NCBI RefSeq assembly: GCF_021365465.1
Contig: NZ_CP089932.1
Span: 4,402,001 to 4,466,000 of the forward strand
Length of the DNA stretch: 64,000 nt
Direction: 5' to 3'
Source of the DNA: Erwinia tracheiphila
GTDB lineage: Bacteria > Pseudomonadota > Gammaproteobacteria > Enterobacterales > Enterobacteriaceae
Part shown: positions 21,476 to 33,969 of the stretch, one piece after another
Layout: each line of letters starts with the position of its first letter
Position numbering within the stretch: the stretch's first letter is position 1
Position numbers and translations under genes: made by a program
The notes under the pieces: model-generated
What the model saw: only the letters and a program-made list of their open reading frames with translations
Told to the model about the DNA's origin: nothing
The model's database searches: none

Positions 21476-21667
21476 TTATCCTTTTTGCTGGTCTTCATAG
21501 CGCGCTTTCGCGTCAATAGCTTCCTGCTCGGTTTCATGTTCGCTGATTAAGGTATCGGGTTTGCGATGGTCAGCACGCAATTCGTACCAGGTGACCGATT
21601 TGCCAGAAGACCCTTTTTCAACCGGTTTAATATTGGCTACGCGCGGGTAAGGTGGTTTGCCCGGTAT
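21476..21667 (-). CDS. yaiA: YaiA family protein with ATA start codon
   Basis: This 63-residue frame matches E. coli YaiA in length and text: [49 protein letters not shown]. The codon at the expected start position is ATA (21665-21667), preceded at the right distance by AAGGGAAAG. No ATG, GTG or TTG in frame nearby would give the conserved N-terminus. Either a G-to-A change has crippled the start, or ATA is used weakly, as rare ATA/ATT starts are in other bacteria. YaiA function is unknown; it is the gene between aroL and aroM in E. coli. Confidence 0.82.
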   Translation of the reverse strand: MPGKPPYPRVANIKPVEKGSSGKSVTWYELRADHRKPDTLISEHETEQEAIDAKARYEDQQKG

Positions 21668-21994
21668 CGTTCTTTCCCTTCGTTAATAAATGTTTACCCG
21701 CCCAGAAACGAGGTCTGGACAGCCAGCATTTCTTAAGTATAGACAAAAATTGGCATTTCTCAGGGAGAAGGCGTCATTAACACTGTGAAAATCCCTCCCA
21801 CCGGATTGCGGGGCAACACCTGTGGTATTAATAACGGCACGCAAGGGAATGATGTGCTCTTTGCCAGACCTTGTCCGGTAAGGGATTGGCAGTCGTCGTC
21901 TGACGGCACGCTGCCGGGCGGCAGGGTTGTTGCTGCAACATCAGGTAGCAACCTGTCAAAAAATAGCAGGTACCGTCATTGTGCACGTAGCCAT
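21668..21994. other. aroL-yaiA spacer
   Basis: No gene is supported. Short inverted repeats occur (GTTGCTGCAACATCAGGTAGC region near 21925-21950), possibly a transcription attenuating hairpin. The spacer is longer than in E. coli. Confidence 0.4.
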
Positions 21995-22519
21995 TCAGCT
22001 GGCCCGAGCGAGAGAAAGCGAGGTGATAATATCATTTACCACGCCTGTCGGGGTTTGCATCGCGTTAATCACATAATGTGATGTCTGTCGGTAAAACGCA
22101 TCGCGCGCCACCAGTATCTCAACCATTTCATCAGCAATGGGGCGCCCCGTCAGGGTTGGACGCTGATCCTGCTCAGGGTAGGCTTCAAGACGTGCAGCCA
22201 GTACATCAGCATCCGCTTTCAGATAAATAACCTGTCCGTGATCGCGCATAAATTGTCGGTTGCCGATGGCGAGCACCATTCCGCCGCCGGTGGCAATCAC
22301 GGTGGCCGGTGCCGTTACCGCTTGCAGAGAAAGTGATTCTAGCTGCCGAAACCCGTCCCACCCTTCCTGCGCCACAATTTCTGCAACCGTTTTGCCGGTA
22401 ATTTGCTGAAGATGGCGATCGGTATCGCTAAAGGCATAACCCAGAGCACTCGCTAACGCCCGACCAATAGTGGTTTTACCACAGCCACGCGCGCCAATCA
22501 GATACAAAGGTAACGACAT
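21995..22519 (-). CDS. aroL: Shikimate kinase II
   Basis: This 174-residue kinase phosphorylates shikimate at the 3-hydroxyl with ATP in the common aromatic pathway. The P-loop [14 protein letters not shown] lies at residues 9-22, the shikimate-binding Asp in FSDTDRHL, Arg in WDGFRQLES, and the GGG motif in [10 protein letters not shown]. The lid segment [13 protein letters not shown] is present. Length equals E. coli AroL (174). A perfect TyrR box lies about 180 bases upstream, consistent with repression by TyrR and aromatic amino acids. Confidence 0.96.
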   Translation of the reverse strand: MSLPLYLIGARGCGKTTIGRALASALGYAFSDTDRHLQQITGKTVAEIVAQEGWDGFRQLESLSLQAVTAPATVIATGGGMVLAIGNRQFMRDHGQVIYLKADADVLAARLEAYPEQDQRPTLTGRPIADEMVEILVARDAFYRQTSHYVINAMQTPTGVVNDIITSLSLARAS

Positions 22520-22697
22520 AACAGCCCACTTTTCCTCAGCTCTATTGATTGCCCTAGTGGCGGTGTTAGAGCAGATAATGATTGAATTTGCGTCGCATCA
22601 TAACGATTATTTTTTCGCATCACCACCAGTAACTTTTTCTTTACACCCCGAGCCGATGGAATAATGTTATACCAATGTTTTTCAGCAAGATATTCGA

Positions 22698-22715
22698 TGT
22701 AAAACTGCATTTACA
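22698..22715 (-). promoter_or_regulatory. TyrR box upstream of aroL
   Basis: The sequence TGTAAAACTGCATTTACA is a perfect TGTAAA-N6-TTTACA palindrome, the strong TyrR operator. In E. coli the aroL promoter carries several TyrR boxes. A likely promoter between it and aroL is TTGCTG (22679-22684) and a TATAAC-like -10 near 22665, read on the reverse strand. Confidence 0.85.
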
Positions 22716-22825
22716 TTGCCAACTTTATTGCCAATGAATCGGCAACATTTACTTACCCGAACCACGTTTACTTTCCACTTTTTTACCCCAATATAGTGGT
22801 AATACCCGATTTGGAGGACGATCAC

Positions 22826-23533
22826 ATGCAGAACGAAGAACAACAGTTAATTGAAAATCTGTTCAACCGTTTAAAACAGGCAGAGACCCAGTCTGCCCCC
22901 CGCGACGCCACCGCGGAAAAATTGATTCAACAACACATTCAGCAGCAACCGGGTGCTCCTTACTACATGGCACAGGCCATTTTGATTCAGGAAGCCGCCA
23001 TGAAGCAGCTTAATAACCGGGTAAGCGAGCTTGAAGCAAAACTGGCGCAGTCTCAACAACCACCTCAGCAGAGCAGCGGCGGCTTTTTATCAGGCTTGTT
23101 TGGCGGCGGTCAGCGTCAGTCAGCGCCGCAAAGTGTTGCGCCTCAGCAATCCTCTCCTTGGGGTAACAACGCGCCGGTTCAGCAGCAGCCAGGCTGGTCT
23201 GCGCCCCCTGCCGCCGCGCCTTCAGCAACGCGAGGGTTTCTTGGCGGGGCTTTGCAAACTGCGGTAGGCGTTGCCGGTGGCGTGGTAATGGCGGATATGC
23301 TGACCAGCATGTTCCACCATTCGCAGCCTGAGGAAATCGTCAATATTATCAATGAACCCGCGCTGCCCCAGGAAAGCTTTGATAATAACCTTGATACTTT
23401 CAATGACGTTGGCGGTAATCCTTTTTCCAGTCAGGATGCTGGCTTTCAACGGAATGACAGTAACGACTTTGCCGGTTTTGGCAGCGACGACTTCGATAGT
23501 GATAATTTCGGTGATGACGACAGCTTCGTTTAA
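22826..23533 (+). CDS. DUF2076 domain-containing protein
   Basis: This 235-residue protein starts at MQNEEQQLIENLFNRLKQAE, preceded by GGAGG at the correct distance; an earlier in-frame start at 22796 is unlikely. Residues 1-75 are helical, with APYYMAQAILIQEAAMKQLN as the conserved DUF2076 segment. A Gln/Pro/Gly-rich middle contains GGFLSGLFGGGQ, a hydrophobic stretch GGALQTAVGVAGGVVMADML follows, and the C-terminus is strongly acidic (GFGSDDFDSDNFGDDDSFV). Function is unknown; the family occurs in enterobacteria and pseudomonads. It is convergent with yaiI and divergent from aroL. Confidence 0.88.
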   Translation: MQNEEQQLIENLFNRLKQAETQSAPRDATAEKLIQQHIQQQPGAPYYMAQAILIQEAAMKQLNNRVSELEAKLAQSQQPPQQSSGGFLSGLFGGGQRQSAPQSVAPQQSSPWGNNAPVQQQPGWSAPPAAAPSATRGFLGGALQTAVGVAGGVVMADMLTSMFHHSQPEEIVNIINEPALPQESFDNNLDTFNDVGGNPFSSQDAGFQRNDSNDFAGFGSDDFDSDNFGDDDSFV

Positions 23534-23584
23534 GCCGCAGATAGCCGGGTAGACGTACCCGGCTGCATTCCATGCATTCAGACG

Positions 23585-24040
23585 TTATTTTTTTCCCTTT
23601 TGCGCCTGCAGCCATTTATCAAGTTCATTCGCGAACAGCTGCCGATCACGCTGGCTGAGTGCAGGCGGCCCCCCGGTTTGCACCCCACTGGCCCGCATAG
23701 TATCCATAAAATCGCGCAGGGTCAGACGTTCACGAATAGTGGCCTCACTGTAGCGCTCGCCACGCGGGTTGATCGCCACCACGCCTTTTTCCATCACGTC
23801 TGCAGCCAGTGGAATATCCGCCGTGATCACCAGGTCGCCCGCTTCAGCACGGCGCACAATTTCATTATCGGCCGCATCAAATCCGGCAGGCACACGCAGC
23901 GTGCGCAAAAAACGAGAAGGCGGAACGCTTAGTGGCTGGTTAGCAACCAGAGTGACCATCATTTGTTCACGATCGGCGGCGCGGTAAAGCACCTCTTTGA
24001 TCACTTTTGGACACGCATCGGCATCCACCCATATTGGCAT
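23585..24040 (-). CDS. yaiI: YaiI/YqxD family protein (DUF188)
   Basis: This 151-residue cytosolic protein has a PIN-like DUF188 fold. The N-terminus [20 protein letters not shown] has the acidic cluster typical of the family, followed by [17 protein letters not shown] and [16 protein letters not shown], which are conserved. E. coli YaiI has 152 residues. No reaction is established; the acidic residues suggest a metal-dependent nuclease-like site. It is next to aroL and proC in E. coli too, with an IS110 element now between it and proC. Confidence 0.92.
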   Translation of the reverse strand: MPIWVDADACPKVIKEVLYRAADREQMMVTLVANQPLSVPPSRFLRTLRVPAGFDAADNEIVRRAEAGDLVITADIPLAADVMEKGVVAINPRGERYSEATIRERLTLRDFMDTMRASGVQTGGPPALSQRDRQLFANELDKWLQAQKGKK

Positions 24041-24639
24041 GACGTTTTCCTGTTCTGATAAAATAATGCCTGAAATGACGCAAGCATCCGGTGCAGCGCC
24101 TCGTTGAGCGCTGTGCCTGACATTTATGCCTGATTAGTCACCCGCGCACAGAAAAATGCCAGGACAGGTTAACAGCATTGCATCAGGATTTTTAGCAGCA
24201 TTCTGAGGTATTGATAATTAATATTGAAATTACACCTGCTGCGATTGCCACAGGGTGAGACTGATAAGATAACTGATAAAAAATCATACAGAGCCACCGC
24301 TGGCATCGCAAACCTGACATTCTGTTGTACTGAGCTGTGAGCAGCAGTGTCAGAACGGAGAATCGCCTTATAGCGTACTGTTGTGCCCTCACGTCCACAC
24401 TGCCGCAGCCTTTTTACGTCACCTGAATAGCTGCTGCCACGCCTGACCTCCCGCAGCCTCACGTTTATCATACCTACAGGCCCGTTATCCTGCCCTACGG
24501 CGAGTTTCTTCCCGTACAAAATAAGGTAATAAATGAAGCACGACCAGGCACCGCTATTTGCGGCAGTGGCACTTCAACGTTTTTTGTAAAACATCACATG
24601 CCGATTATTGTGCAAAAAATATTCATACAAAAAAATCTA
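24041..24639. other. Gap between yaiI and IS110 element
   Basis: Short frames occur on both strands, the longest 116 residues at 24169-24519 reverse, but none has a recognisable domain, signal or good ribosome site. Likely decayed or IS-flanking DNA. Confidence 0.4.
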
Positions 24640-25973
24640 TGGTCCCCACCATTTTTGCAACACTGATTTTTGATTAATGCTGGCTTGCCTAAATCTGTCC
24701 GGGGTCACTATGGGCATGGAGGCCCGCGCCCCGATGAGTTCCGCACCGGATTAACCTTAAAAACCGCACGACTTCAGAGATCCATTTTTTATGTCAGTTT
24801 TTCATCAGGCCGACAGGCCGTTCATGTCATCAATAATCCGTCTTCGCAAAACCAGACTGGGAACTACTTAAATTAACGATTCACCTGCCAGTCAGGCTGG
24901 CGTCATCATTACTTTTCGAACACGGTCTGCCGTGTCGTGATTGCCCACGCTATCCGGGCTAATTTGTTGGCCAGTCCACAACACACTACGCAGGGGTGTT
25001 TTTTTGCCAGCAGCGCCCTGACCCGGCCAGCTAGCCTGACTGATAAGCTCTTCTCTGAATAAAGACTCTGGCGCACCGTGCAAGTAACCGGCGCAGGTTT
25101 TTGTCTCCGCGTTTACTTATCCCTAAAAGCGTATTTTTTCCGCCGTGCTGTACTGCCGTGGCACCAGACCGACTGAGGCAGCAAAATCCCGGCTACAGGC
25201 ATGTTGTTTACCGTCGCCCGGTTGCGATGGCAGGACGCTGGCGGTTACTGGCACAACACCGGATATTGCCTGAAGACGTTGTCCTGTTTCATCACAACTC
25301 AGTTCCTGCTCCAGGGCCGTTTCAGGCCCGGTGATCTGTTCGACAAGGTAAAGATAATGAGCATGTAAGCGCATCAGCAACTGTGCCAGATAGTGTGGAA
25401 GTTCATTCTCTGCAAGGACGGTTGAAAGCTGTTTTATCACTGCGGCTCCGATTGGGAATACTGCTGCCAAATTCCAGTAAAAAAGCATGCATCTTATTGG
25501 TTGTTTTGACTTTATCTCTGAGAAGCGATTCCCTGACGCGGTGAAGTGCCCGCATGGCCTGCCGGGCTTCAGTTCGTGGTTGCACAAATCGCATTGAGGG
25601 ACGGGGTTCTGCTTCGCATATGGCTTTCGCATCGACAAAATCGTTCCTGTTGCTCTTAACAAAAGGGCGGACGAACTGCGGAGAAATCAATTTTGCTTCA
25701 TGGACTAAATCAGCGAGCCGGCGAGCCATAAAATGGGCGCCGGCGCTGGCTTCCATCACAACGGTAGCCGATGTGCAGCCAGCCAGAAACTCAATAAGTT
25801 TGGTACGGGCAACCTTTTTACGTAGTAATGCCTTGCCTGATTTATCCTGGCAGTGAATGTGGAAGGAATGCTTGCCGAGAACGGATACCAATACACGTAA
25901 CGTTTTGCATGATGGCCTTCCCCAGAAAGAAAAACCCCCTGTCAGCGTAGCGCTCACAGGGGGGTGGGGACCA
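24640..25973 (-). mobile_element. IS110/IS1111-type element, decayed
   Basis: The inverted repeats TGGTCCCCACC (24640-24650) and GGTGGGGACCA (25963-25973) bound 1.33 kb containing IS110 transposase text. A hairpin CCCCCTGTCAGCGTAGCGCTCACAGGGGG partly overlaps the right repeat. Subterminal inverted repeats of this kind fit the IS1111 subgroup, which also encodes a guide RNA in some members; I cannot identify one here. Confidence 0.7.
24892..25957 (-). pseudogene. IS110-family transposase, frameshifted
   Basis: The N-terminal part (25957-25440) reads TLRVLVSVLGKHSFHIHCQD, SATVVMEASAGAHFMARRLA and NRNDFVDAKAICEA, the RuvC-like half of a DEDD recombinase. The C-terminal half continues in another frame from about 25455 (GAAVIKQLSTVLAENELP, AISGVVPVTASVLPSQ, CSRDFAASVGLVPRQYS) and again shifts near 25135 before KRGDKNLRRLL. 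The first catalytic Asp, normally G(I/V)DVGK, appears replaced (SVLGK). With at least two shifts and a lost active-site residue, it is dead. Confidence 0.8.
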
Positions 25974-26366
25974 TCTCATTAACCGCTATGAAATGCCCAA
26001 CATTCAACCAGACCAACATTTAAAAAATGATTTTTGCAGCATTTAGTGTTCGACAAGGTTAATAAGCATGCTCTTAGCTACCACTTTTCCGCCGTGCCTG
26101 AGCTTCATCGTTTTTCCTGCACGCATTACAGCAGCAGTAAAAGTGCCGGGAGACGGTTAAAAGATGCTGTCTTTATACTAAGCCTTGTTGATGCGCATTT
26201 GCAGGGCTTTTATCCTGTTAACATGACTGGACACCTGTCACAGATGCTATGATCGGTATCACTGACTTTAACTGAGGGGTACGTGTTAAAGGCTGACGGT
26301 ACTCGTCCAGCTGTTGGCACCCTTCTCACATGCAAATACACATTTCAGGCAACAGAGAGCATGATG
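25974..26366. other. proC upstream region
   Basis: No gene is supported. It should contain the proC promoter. A frame on the plus strand at 26034-26252 is without recognisable features. Confidence 0.4.
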
Positions 26367-27176
26367 ATGGACAAAAAAATCGGCTTTATTGGCTGTGGCA
26401 ATATGTCAAAAGCAATCATTGGTGGCCTGGTCTCGGCTGGCGATGTGAAGCCGGCGAATATCTGGGTTTACGACCATAAACCCGCCACCAATCAGACCAT
26501 GCAACAACAGTATGGCATCACGCCCGCCGCCAGCGCAGAAGAGGTTGCCAAAGCAGTTGATATTTTGTTCGGAGCGGTTAAACCCGGCGTTATGTTGAAC
26601 GTGCTTAACGAAATTTCCGGCAGCTTAAATAAAGATACGGTCGTGGTTTCTATTGCCGCTGGCATCACGCTGGACGCCCTTGCTGGCGTTCTCGGCCACG
26701 ACCGGAAACTGGTGCGGGTCATGCCCAATACGCCAGCGCTGGTCAATGAAGGGATGACCTCAATAACACCTAACGTTTTAGTCAGTAAAGAAGAAGCTGA
26801 CGAAATCGTCGCTATCTTCAATGGATTCGGTAAGGCCGAGCTGGTGCCTGAATACCTGATTCACGCGGTGGTTGGCGTCAGCGGCTCCGCACCTGCCTAT
26901 GTCTTTATGTTTATTGAAGCAATGGCCGATGCTGCCGTGCTGGGGGGAATGCCCCGCACTCAGGCTTATCAGTTCGCCGCGCAGGCAGTCAAGGGCGCGG
27001 CACAGATGGTGCTGGAGACCGGCAAGCACCCCGGTGAACTGAAGGACATGGTCTGCTCCCCTGCAGGCACGACTATCGAAGCGGTGAAAGCACTTGAAGA
27101 AAAAGGCTTTCGTTCAGCGGTGATCCATGCAATCCAGCAGTGTATGGATAAATCAGAAAAAATGAGCAAGATTTAA
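26367..27176 (+). CDS. proC: Pyrroline-5-carboxylate reductase
   Basis: This 269-residue enzyme, the same length as in E. coli, performs the last step of proline synthesis, reducing pyrroline-5-carboxylate with NAD(P)H. The start is the third of three consecutive ATG codons (MDKKIGFIGCGNMSKAI), about 9 bases after AGAGAG; it gives the family N-terminus. The Rossmann GCGNM is followed by AAVKPG-like FGAVKPGVMLNVL, RVMPNTPALVNEGM, and the signature GELKDMVCSPAGTTIEAVKA. It pairs functionally with proY in the same window. It is followed by the iraP remnant. Confidence 0.96.
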   Translation: MDKKIGFIGCGNMSKAIIGGLVSAGDVKPANIWVYDHKPATNQTMQQQYGITPAASAEEVAKAVDILFGAVKPGVMLNVLNEISGSLNKDTVVVSIAAGITLDALAGVLGHDRKLVRVMPNTPALVNEGMTSITPNVLVSKEEADEIVAIFNGFGKAELVPEYLIHAVVGVSGSAPAYVFMFIEAMADAAVLGGMPRTQAYQFAAQAVKGAAQMVLETGKHPGELKDMVCSPAGTTIEAVKALEEKGFRSAVIHAIQQCMDKSEKMSKI

Positions 27177-27291
27177 TTCTGTTGGGAATCAACTGCAGGA
27201 AAAAAGAAAGCGGGCCAGGCTTGCCCGAGACTGATTTATCACGTCCTGAAGCCGTTAACCATGACCTTGCAGCAGCCAGATGAGAGAAAAA

Positions 27292-27553
27292 TCAAGGACA
27301 GGGAACGACAAGCAGACACTGAATATGGCAGTTGAGCAGTACGGCAGCCTTTTCCGGCTGTGTTATCGCTGCCGTCGCCATCGCAGAAGTGATGCTGTCG
27401 CTAATTTGTTGCAATTGCTCGCTATCCAGTTTGCGTAGCTATGCGGTGACAACAACGCCAGGCGCTTCAACCTGCACCATCAGCTCTTTCGACTCAACTT
27501 CTTTTTCAGCCAGTCTGACCAATGACCAACAGTTCTGCAATAAGGTTTTTCAT
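27292..27553 (-). pseudogene. iraP: RpoS anti-adaptor IraP, inactivated
   Basis: The reverse strand begins MKNLIAELLV, the IraP N-terminus, then shifts frame into LAEKEVESKELMVQVEAPGV and VVTA, has an in-frame TAG where IraP has Met, and continues LRKLDSEQLQQISDSITSAM to a stop at 27292. Total length is 87 codons against 86 residues in E. coli IraP. IraP blocks RssB and so stabilises the stress sigma factor RpoS, notably in phosphate starvation. Its position near proC agrees with the E. coli phoA-yaiC-proC neighbourhood, where iraP is also found. Two lesions make loss of function likely. Confidence 0.8.
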
Positions 27554-27667
27554 GCGGACATCTCAGGGAGATAAACACTGACGTTAACACTGCATTTGGT
27601 AAAAGGAAACAAATCTGTGCCTGATACTTTCGTTAACCGCCTCGCTATTTTCAGAGTGTATTCATCT

Positions 27668-27877
27668 TTATAAACGGTGAAAATAATCGGCAATAACCAT
27701 GATGTGCTGCAACAGTCGATTCTCATTGTTGCAGCAATAAGCCAGGGGATTGCCCCCTGGCACAATATGTTTACAAGCCGTGGCCCTAGTTAAAAGCCAC
27801 TGCCACCAGCGCCCGGAGGGGGAAAATATACATCCACTCAGCGCAACGATACTTACAACTTTAATCCATCGTTTCAT
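27668..27877 (-). CDS. Possible small lipoprotein, end uncertain
   Basis: From 27877 the frame reads MKRWIKVVSIVALSGCIF, a credible lipoprotein signal with lipobox LSGC, and AGGAAA lies just upstream. After IFSP the text becomes Trp- and Arg-rich and unlike a protein. A one-base shift would give PPPGAGGSGF and an early stop. I do not recognise it, and it may be a frameshifted mini-lipoprotein. Confidence 0.3.
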   Translation of the reverse strand: MKRWIKVVSIVALSGCIFSPSGRWWQWLLTRATACKHIVPGGNPLAYCCNNENRLLQHIMVIADYFHRL

Positions 27878-31218
<3,341 letters not shown>

Positions 31219-31223
31219 ACAGT

Positions 31224-31254
31224 CGGCCTGAGCAGAGACTCAGGCCCGTTTTTC
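31224..31254 (+). terminator. Terminator of lacZ
   Basis: The stem CGGCCTGAG...CTCAGGCCCG is followed by TTTTT, six bases after the lacZ stop. Confidence 0.8.
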
Positions 31255-31510
31255 GTGCTGCGTATCTGGCCATTGAATTGGATGTAACCCGGCCATTATT
31301 TAGCCACGGGATAACCCGTAATGCCAAAGCCATGTCTCCATGCCCACAGTGAGTTCACGGAAACCAGCAATAAAGGCCGCTTTCATTGAAGGTGGCGTTA
31401 ATAACACCCCATAAAGCGCACTCAAAACCTCGAAAAACACCTGTGCAGCCAGATTTAAAGTAAAGATAACACGGTTGATAACCACGCCTACAGGGCATTT
31501 TTTCGTTAGC
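31255..31510. other. lacZ-csp spacer
   Basis: A reverse-strand frame at 31300-31512 (70 residues) has no recognisable domain and starts within the csp terminator region. It is not called. Confidence 0.4.
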
Positions 31511-31543
31511 AATAAAAACGGCCCCTTAGGGGCCGTTTTTATT
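31511..31543 (-). terminator. Terminator of the cold-shock gene
   Basis: The hairpin AAAAACGGCCCCTTAGGGGCCGTTTTT with symmetric A/T tracts lies about 40 bases after the csp stop. It can work in both directions. Confidence 0.85.
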
Positions 31544-31582
31544 CACTCGACGTCGCTATCTGGCTGCAGCAAACTCTCTGTC

Positions 31583-31795
31583 TTACAGTGCAGTAACGTT
31601 CGCTGCTGCAGGGCCTTTCTGGCCATTTTCGATAGTAAATTCAACTTTCTGACCTTCTTCCAGTGTTTTGAAACCGCCATTCTGAATAGCAGAAAAGTGT
31701 ACGAAAACGTCTTTGCTGCCGTCAGTTGGGGAGATGAAGCCGAAACCTTTCTCAGCGTTGAACCATTTTACTAAACCAGTCATTTTGTTAGACAT
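31583..31795 (-). CDS. CspA-family cold-shock protein
   Basis: This 70-residue single cold-shock domain is an RNA chaperone that melts mRNA structure. The start [20 protein letters not shown] at 31795 is the family N-terminus; the upstream in-frame Met adds 13 non-conserved residues. RNP1 is KGFGFI and RNP2 is VFVHFSAI, and the end [10 protein letters not shown] is typical. It is closest in text to E. coli CspA/CspB/CspG, but I cannot choose among the paralogues. A long leader precedes it, as in cold-inducible csp genes. Confidence 0.95.
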   Translation of the reverse strand: MSNKMTGLVKWFNAEKGFGFISPTDGSKDVFVHFSAIQNGGFKTLEEGQKVEFTIENGQKGPAAANVTAL

Positions 31796-32010
31796 GTCTT
31801 TTTCCTTCATAAAGTATTGGGCCGCAACGGGCATGGAGGTTTGTCAACAGGCCGTACTTATGAGGCACTTAAGAAGGAAGTCACGAAGAAGAGATATCAA
31901 AGATAACGCTTAAACTGAAAACTGCTTTATTAAAACTGCTCGCATACGCTGTCTGTTTCAAAACCGATGGTGCATTTACTCATAACCGAGGCCACAGTAC
32001 AAGCCCCACA
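31796..32010 (-). promoter_or_regulatory. Long 5' leader of the cold-shock gene
   Basis: More than 200 non-coding bases separate the csp start from marC, running antisense to the marC upstream region. Cold-inducible csp genes carry leaders of about 150 bases that refold with temperature. The ribosome site is GAAGGAAAAAGAC next to the ATG. The thermosensing role is inferred from the family. Confidence 0.4.
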
Positions 32011-32124
32011 TACAAAAAACAGAAAATACGCGTTAATTTATTATGATCAGGTTTAAGAAGTGAAGATCGATTCACCAACATAATGTGCGCTTTGCGCAAC
32101 ATCGATATCAAAAGGAGAAAAATC

Positions 32125-32796
32125 ATGCTTAAACTGTTTCAGGCTGTAGGGCTGGGTCTGGTCGTGCTGCTCCCTCTGGCAAATCCACTGACCACAGTCG
32201 CACTTTTCCTGGGCCTTGCCGGAGATATGAACTATGCCGAGCGCAATCGTCAGTCGACCCAAGCTTCGGTCTATGTTTTTATCATCATGACAGTGGCTTT
32301 TTATGCAGGAAATGCGGTCATGAACACCTTCGGGGTTTCCATTCCCGGGCTGCGCATTGCAGGTGGACTGATTGTGGCCTTTATTGGTTTTCGCATGCTT
32401 TTTCCCGATCAGCAGGCCGGGCATTCTGTTGAGGCGAAGCATAAGCTTGACGAACTGAACGAGCACCGCACGGTGAACATTGCTTTCGTTCCGCTGGCGA
32501 TGCCCGGCACGGCAGGACCTGGCACCATTGCGATGATCATCAGTGCCGCTTCCACTATCCACAACAGTAAGCAATTTCCCTCCTGGGTGATAACCGTCGC
32601 GCCGGTGCTAACCTTTCTTACAATCGGCATCATTCTGTGGCTTTCGCTGCGGAGTTCCGGTGCCATCATGCGTCTGGTTGGTAAAGGCGGGATCGAGGCA
32701 ATTTCACGCCTGATGGGCTTTTTGCTGGTCTGTATGGGGGTACAGTTTATTATCAACGGCGTTTCAGAGGTTATCACCACCTGGCCCGGGCACTAA
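32125..32796 (+). CDS. marC: MarC family inner-membrane protein
   Basis: This 223-residue protein with six hydrophobic segments starts at [20 protein letters not shown], preceded by AAAAGGAG. Text follows E. coli MarC closely, including [57 protein letters not shown] and the end [17 protein letters not shown]. MarC was once linked to multiple antibiotic resistance because it is divergent from marRAB, but no resistance role is established. No mar genes are adjacent here. Confidence 0.92.
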   Translation: MLKLFQAVGLGLVVLLPLANPLTTVALFLGLAGDMNYAERNRQSTQASVYVFIIMTVAFYAGNAVMNTFGVSIPGLRIAGGLIVAFIGFRMLFPDQQAGHSVEAKHKLDELNEHRTVNIAFVPLAMPGTAGPGTIAMIISAASTIHNSKQFPSWVITVAPVLTFLTIGIILWLSLRSSGAIMRLVGKGGIEAISRLMGFLLVCMGVQFIINGVSEVITTWPGH

Positions 32797-33363
32797 ACCG
32801 CTTCCTCTCCCGTTGACAGCGCTGTGGCATGCAAGACAGGGACGGCGCGATGCAGCGCAGGCAGGTGAGAAAACAGCCCCTACGCCTGTCCAGCACAAGT
32901 GGAACACGATTGCACGCAGTTATTTAGTCCGTTGCCGTAGCCTCGGCCTTCGCGAGGGAAGCCTCGTGCGGCAGGCATACAATAAAAGTTTCTCACGGTT
33001 ACTGTCATTTTCCCTTTCACCATCTAAAGCAAAAAAACCGCCTGTGCGTTTTCTAGGCAACATAGTGGTTTGCTGTTCTGGCAGACCTGACCGTCAGCAT
33101 TTTCACGCCATACCCAATGGTCAGCCACTGGGCAAACACGGCCGTTATGAATAAGCTGATGCGCTGCGGTAAGCCCGCCACCAATAAGGCCATGCTCGCC
33201 CGGGTAATTGCGCCCGGTTGGAAAAAGAAATGGATGCAGCGCTATTGCAGGGCTACCGCAATTTACCGGGTCAGCTTTTGCAGGAGACGGCTCCCTGAAC
33301 CCCGTATTCTGCAACATTACCATGGGATGTAAGGGTTATTCTGGTCGTGGGCAAAGCATGCGC
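32797..33363. other. Gap, possible membrane-protein remnant
   Basis: No intact gene. On the reverse strand around 33050-33230 one frame reads MALLVAGLPQRISLFITAVF and AQWLTIGYGVKMLTV, resembling the last helices of a membrane protein, without a start. Low-confidence remnant. Confidence 0.3.
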
Positions 33364-33654
33364 CTATCCACAGTAAACACGAATGATGCTGTCGTGGCTG
33401 TCTGCGAGGAAATTCAGACGGTTAAGATTAAAATCCATGGTCACCGCTGAACGATAAGGGATTGCTCTGGTTGGATGAGAAAATTTCATGCGGTCGATAG
33501 CCGACAATGGCTGCCCCACGTAATGCTGATATTCTGATGCACCACAGCGGTCCATTTCAGGATCAATGTGCGCCGGGTTCTTATGATGGTCTGACCGGCA
33601 GCCAGATAGCATAAATAACAGGGCAGCCACCGTTAATCTTTTTTTCTGATTCAT
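33364..33654 (-). CDS. I78-family peptidase inhibitor lipoprotein
   Basis: This 96-residue protein has a lipoprotein signal MNQKKRLTVAALLFMLSGC with lipobox LSGC. The mature part carries the I78 pattern: CGASEYQHYVGQPLSAIDRM, PTRAIPYRSAVTMDFNLNRL, and a final Cys in IIRVYCG that would pair with the first. I78 proteins are small serine-peptidase inhibitors. The start at the second Met (33654) gives the proper signal. It stands alone, divergent from the ABC transporter operon. The target peptidase is unknown. Confidence 0.82.
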   Translation of the reverse strand: MNQKKRLTVAALLFMLSGCRSDHHKNPAHIDPEMDRCGASEYQHYVGQPLSAIDRMKFSHPTRAIPYRSAVTMDFNLNRLNFLADSHDSIIRVYCG

Positions 33655-33969
33655 CGTTTCTCTCCTTACCATTCTGGCTATATGAACGACCTCGCCCGAC
33701 TTAAAAATACCGTACAGATTATCGCTCTGTTCTTATCTGGCACGGGGCGTTGCATATAGCGCCTGTTGGGTTATGCAAAGTGTAAAGCAACAGCATGGCA
33801 CATTGAACGGGCGATAAGGTTTTCCATATCCCCCTCACCACTGTTAAGGGTTTATAACCAATACGATTTTCTTATAAGCTTTTTACATATTGATAGCGAA
33901 TAATCTACTATTTATCTGGCGGCTGGCTCATTTAAACTCGTGAAAACACTAAAAAGGTAAAAAAACGTC
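33655..33969. other. Promoter region between I78 gene and ABC operon
   Basis: Divergent intergenic region of about 315 bases, AT-rich in its right half (33840-33920). No operator is recognised. Confidence 0.45.

Noticed and set aside
31300..31512. 70-residue reverse frame after lacZ as a lacY or lacA remnant
   Set aside because: No resemblance to LacY or LacA was seen, and the frame starts within a terminator.
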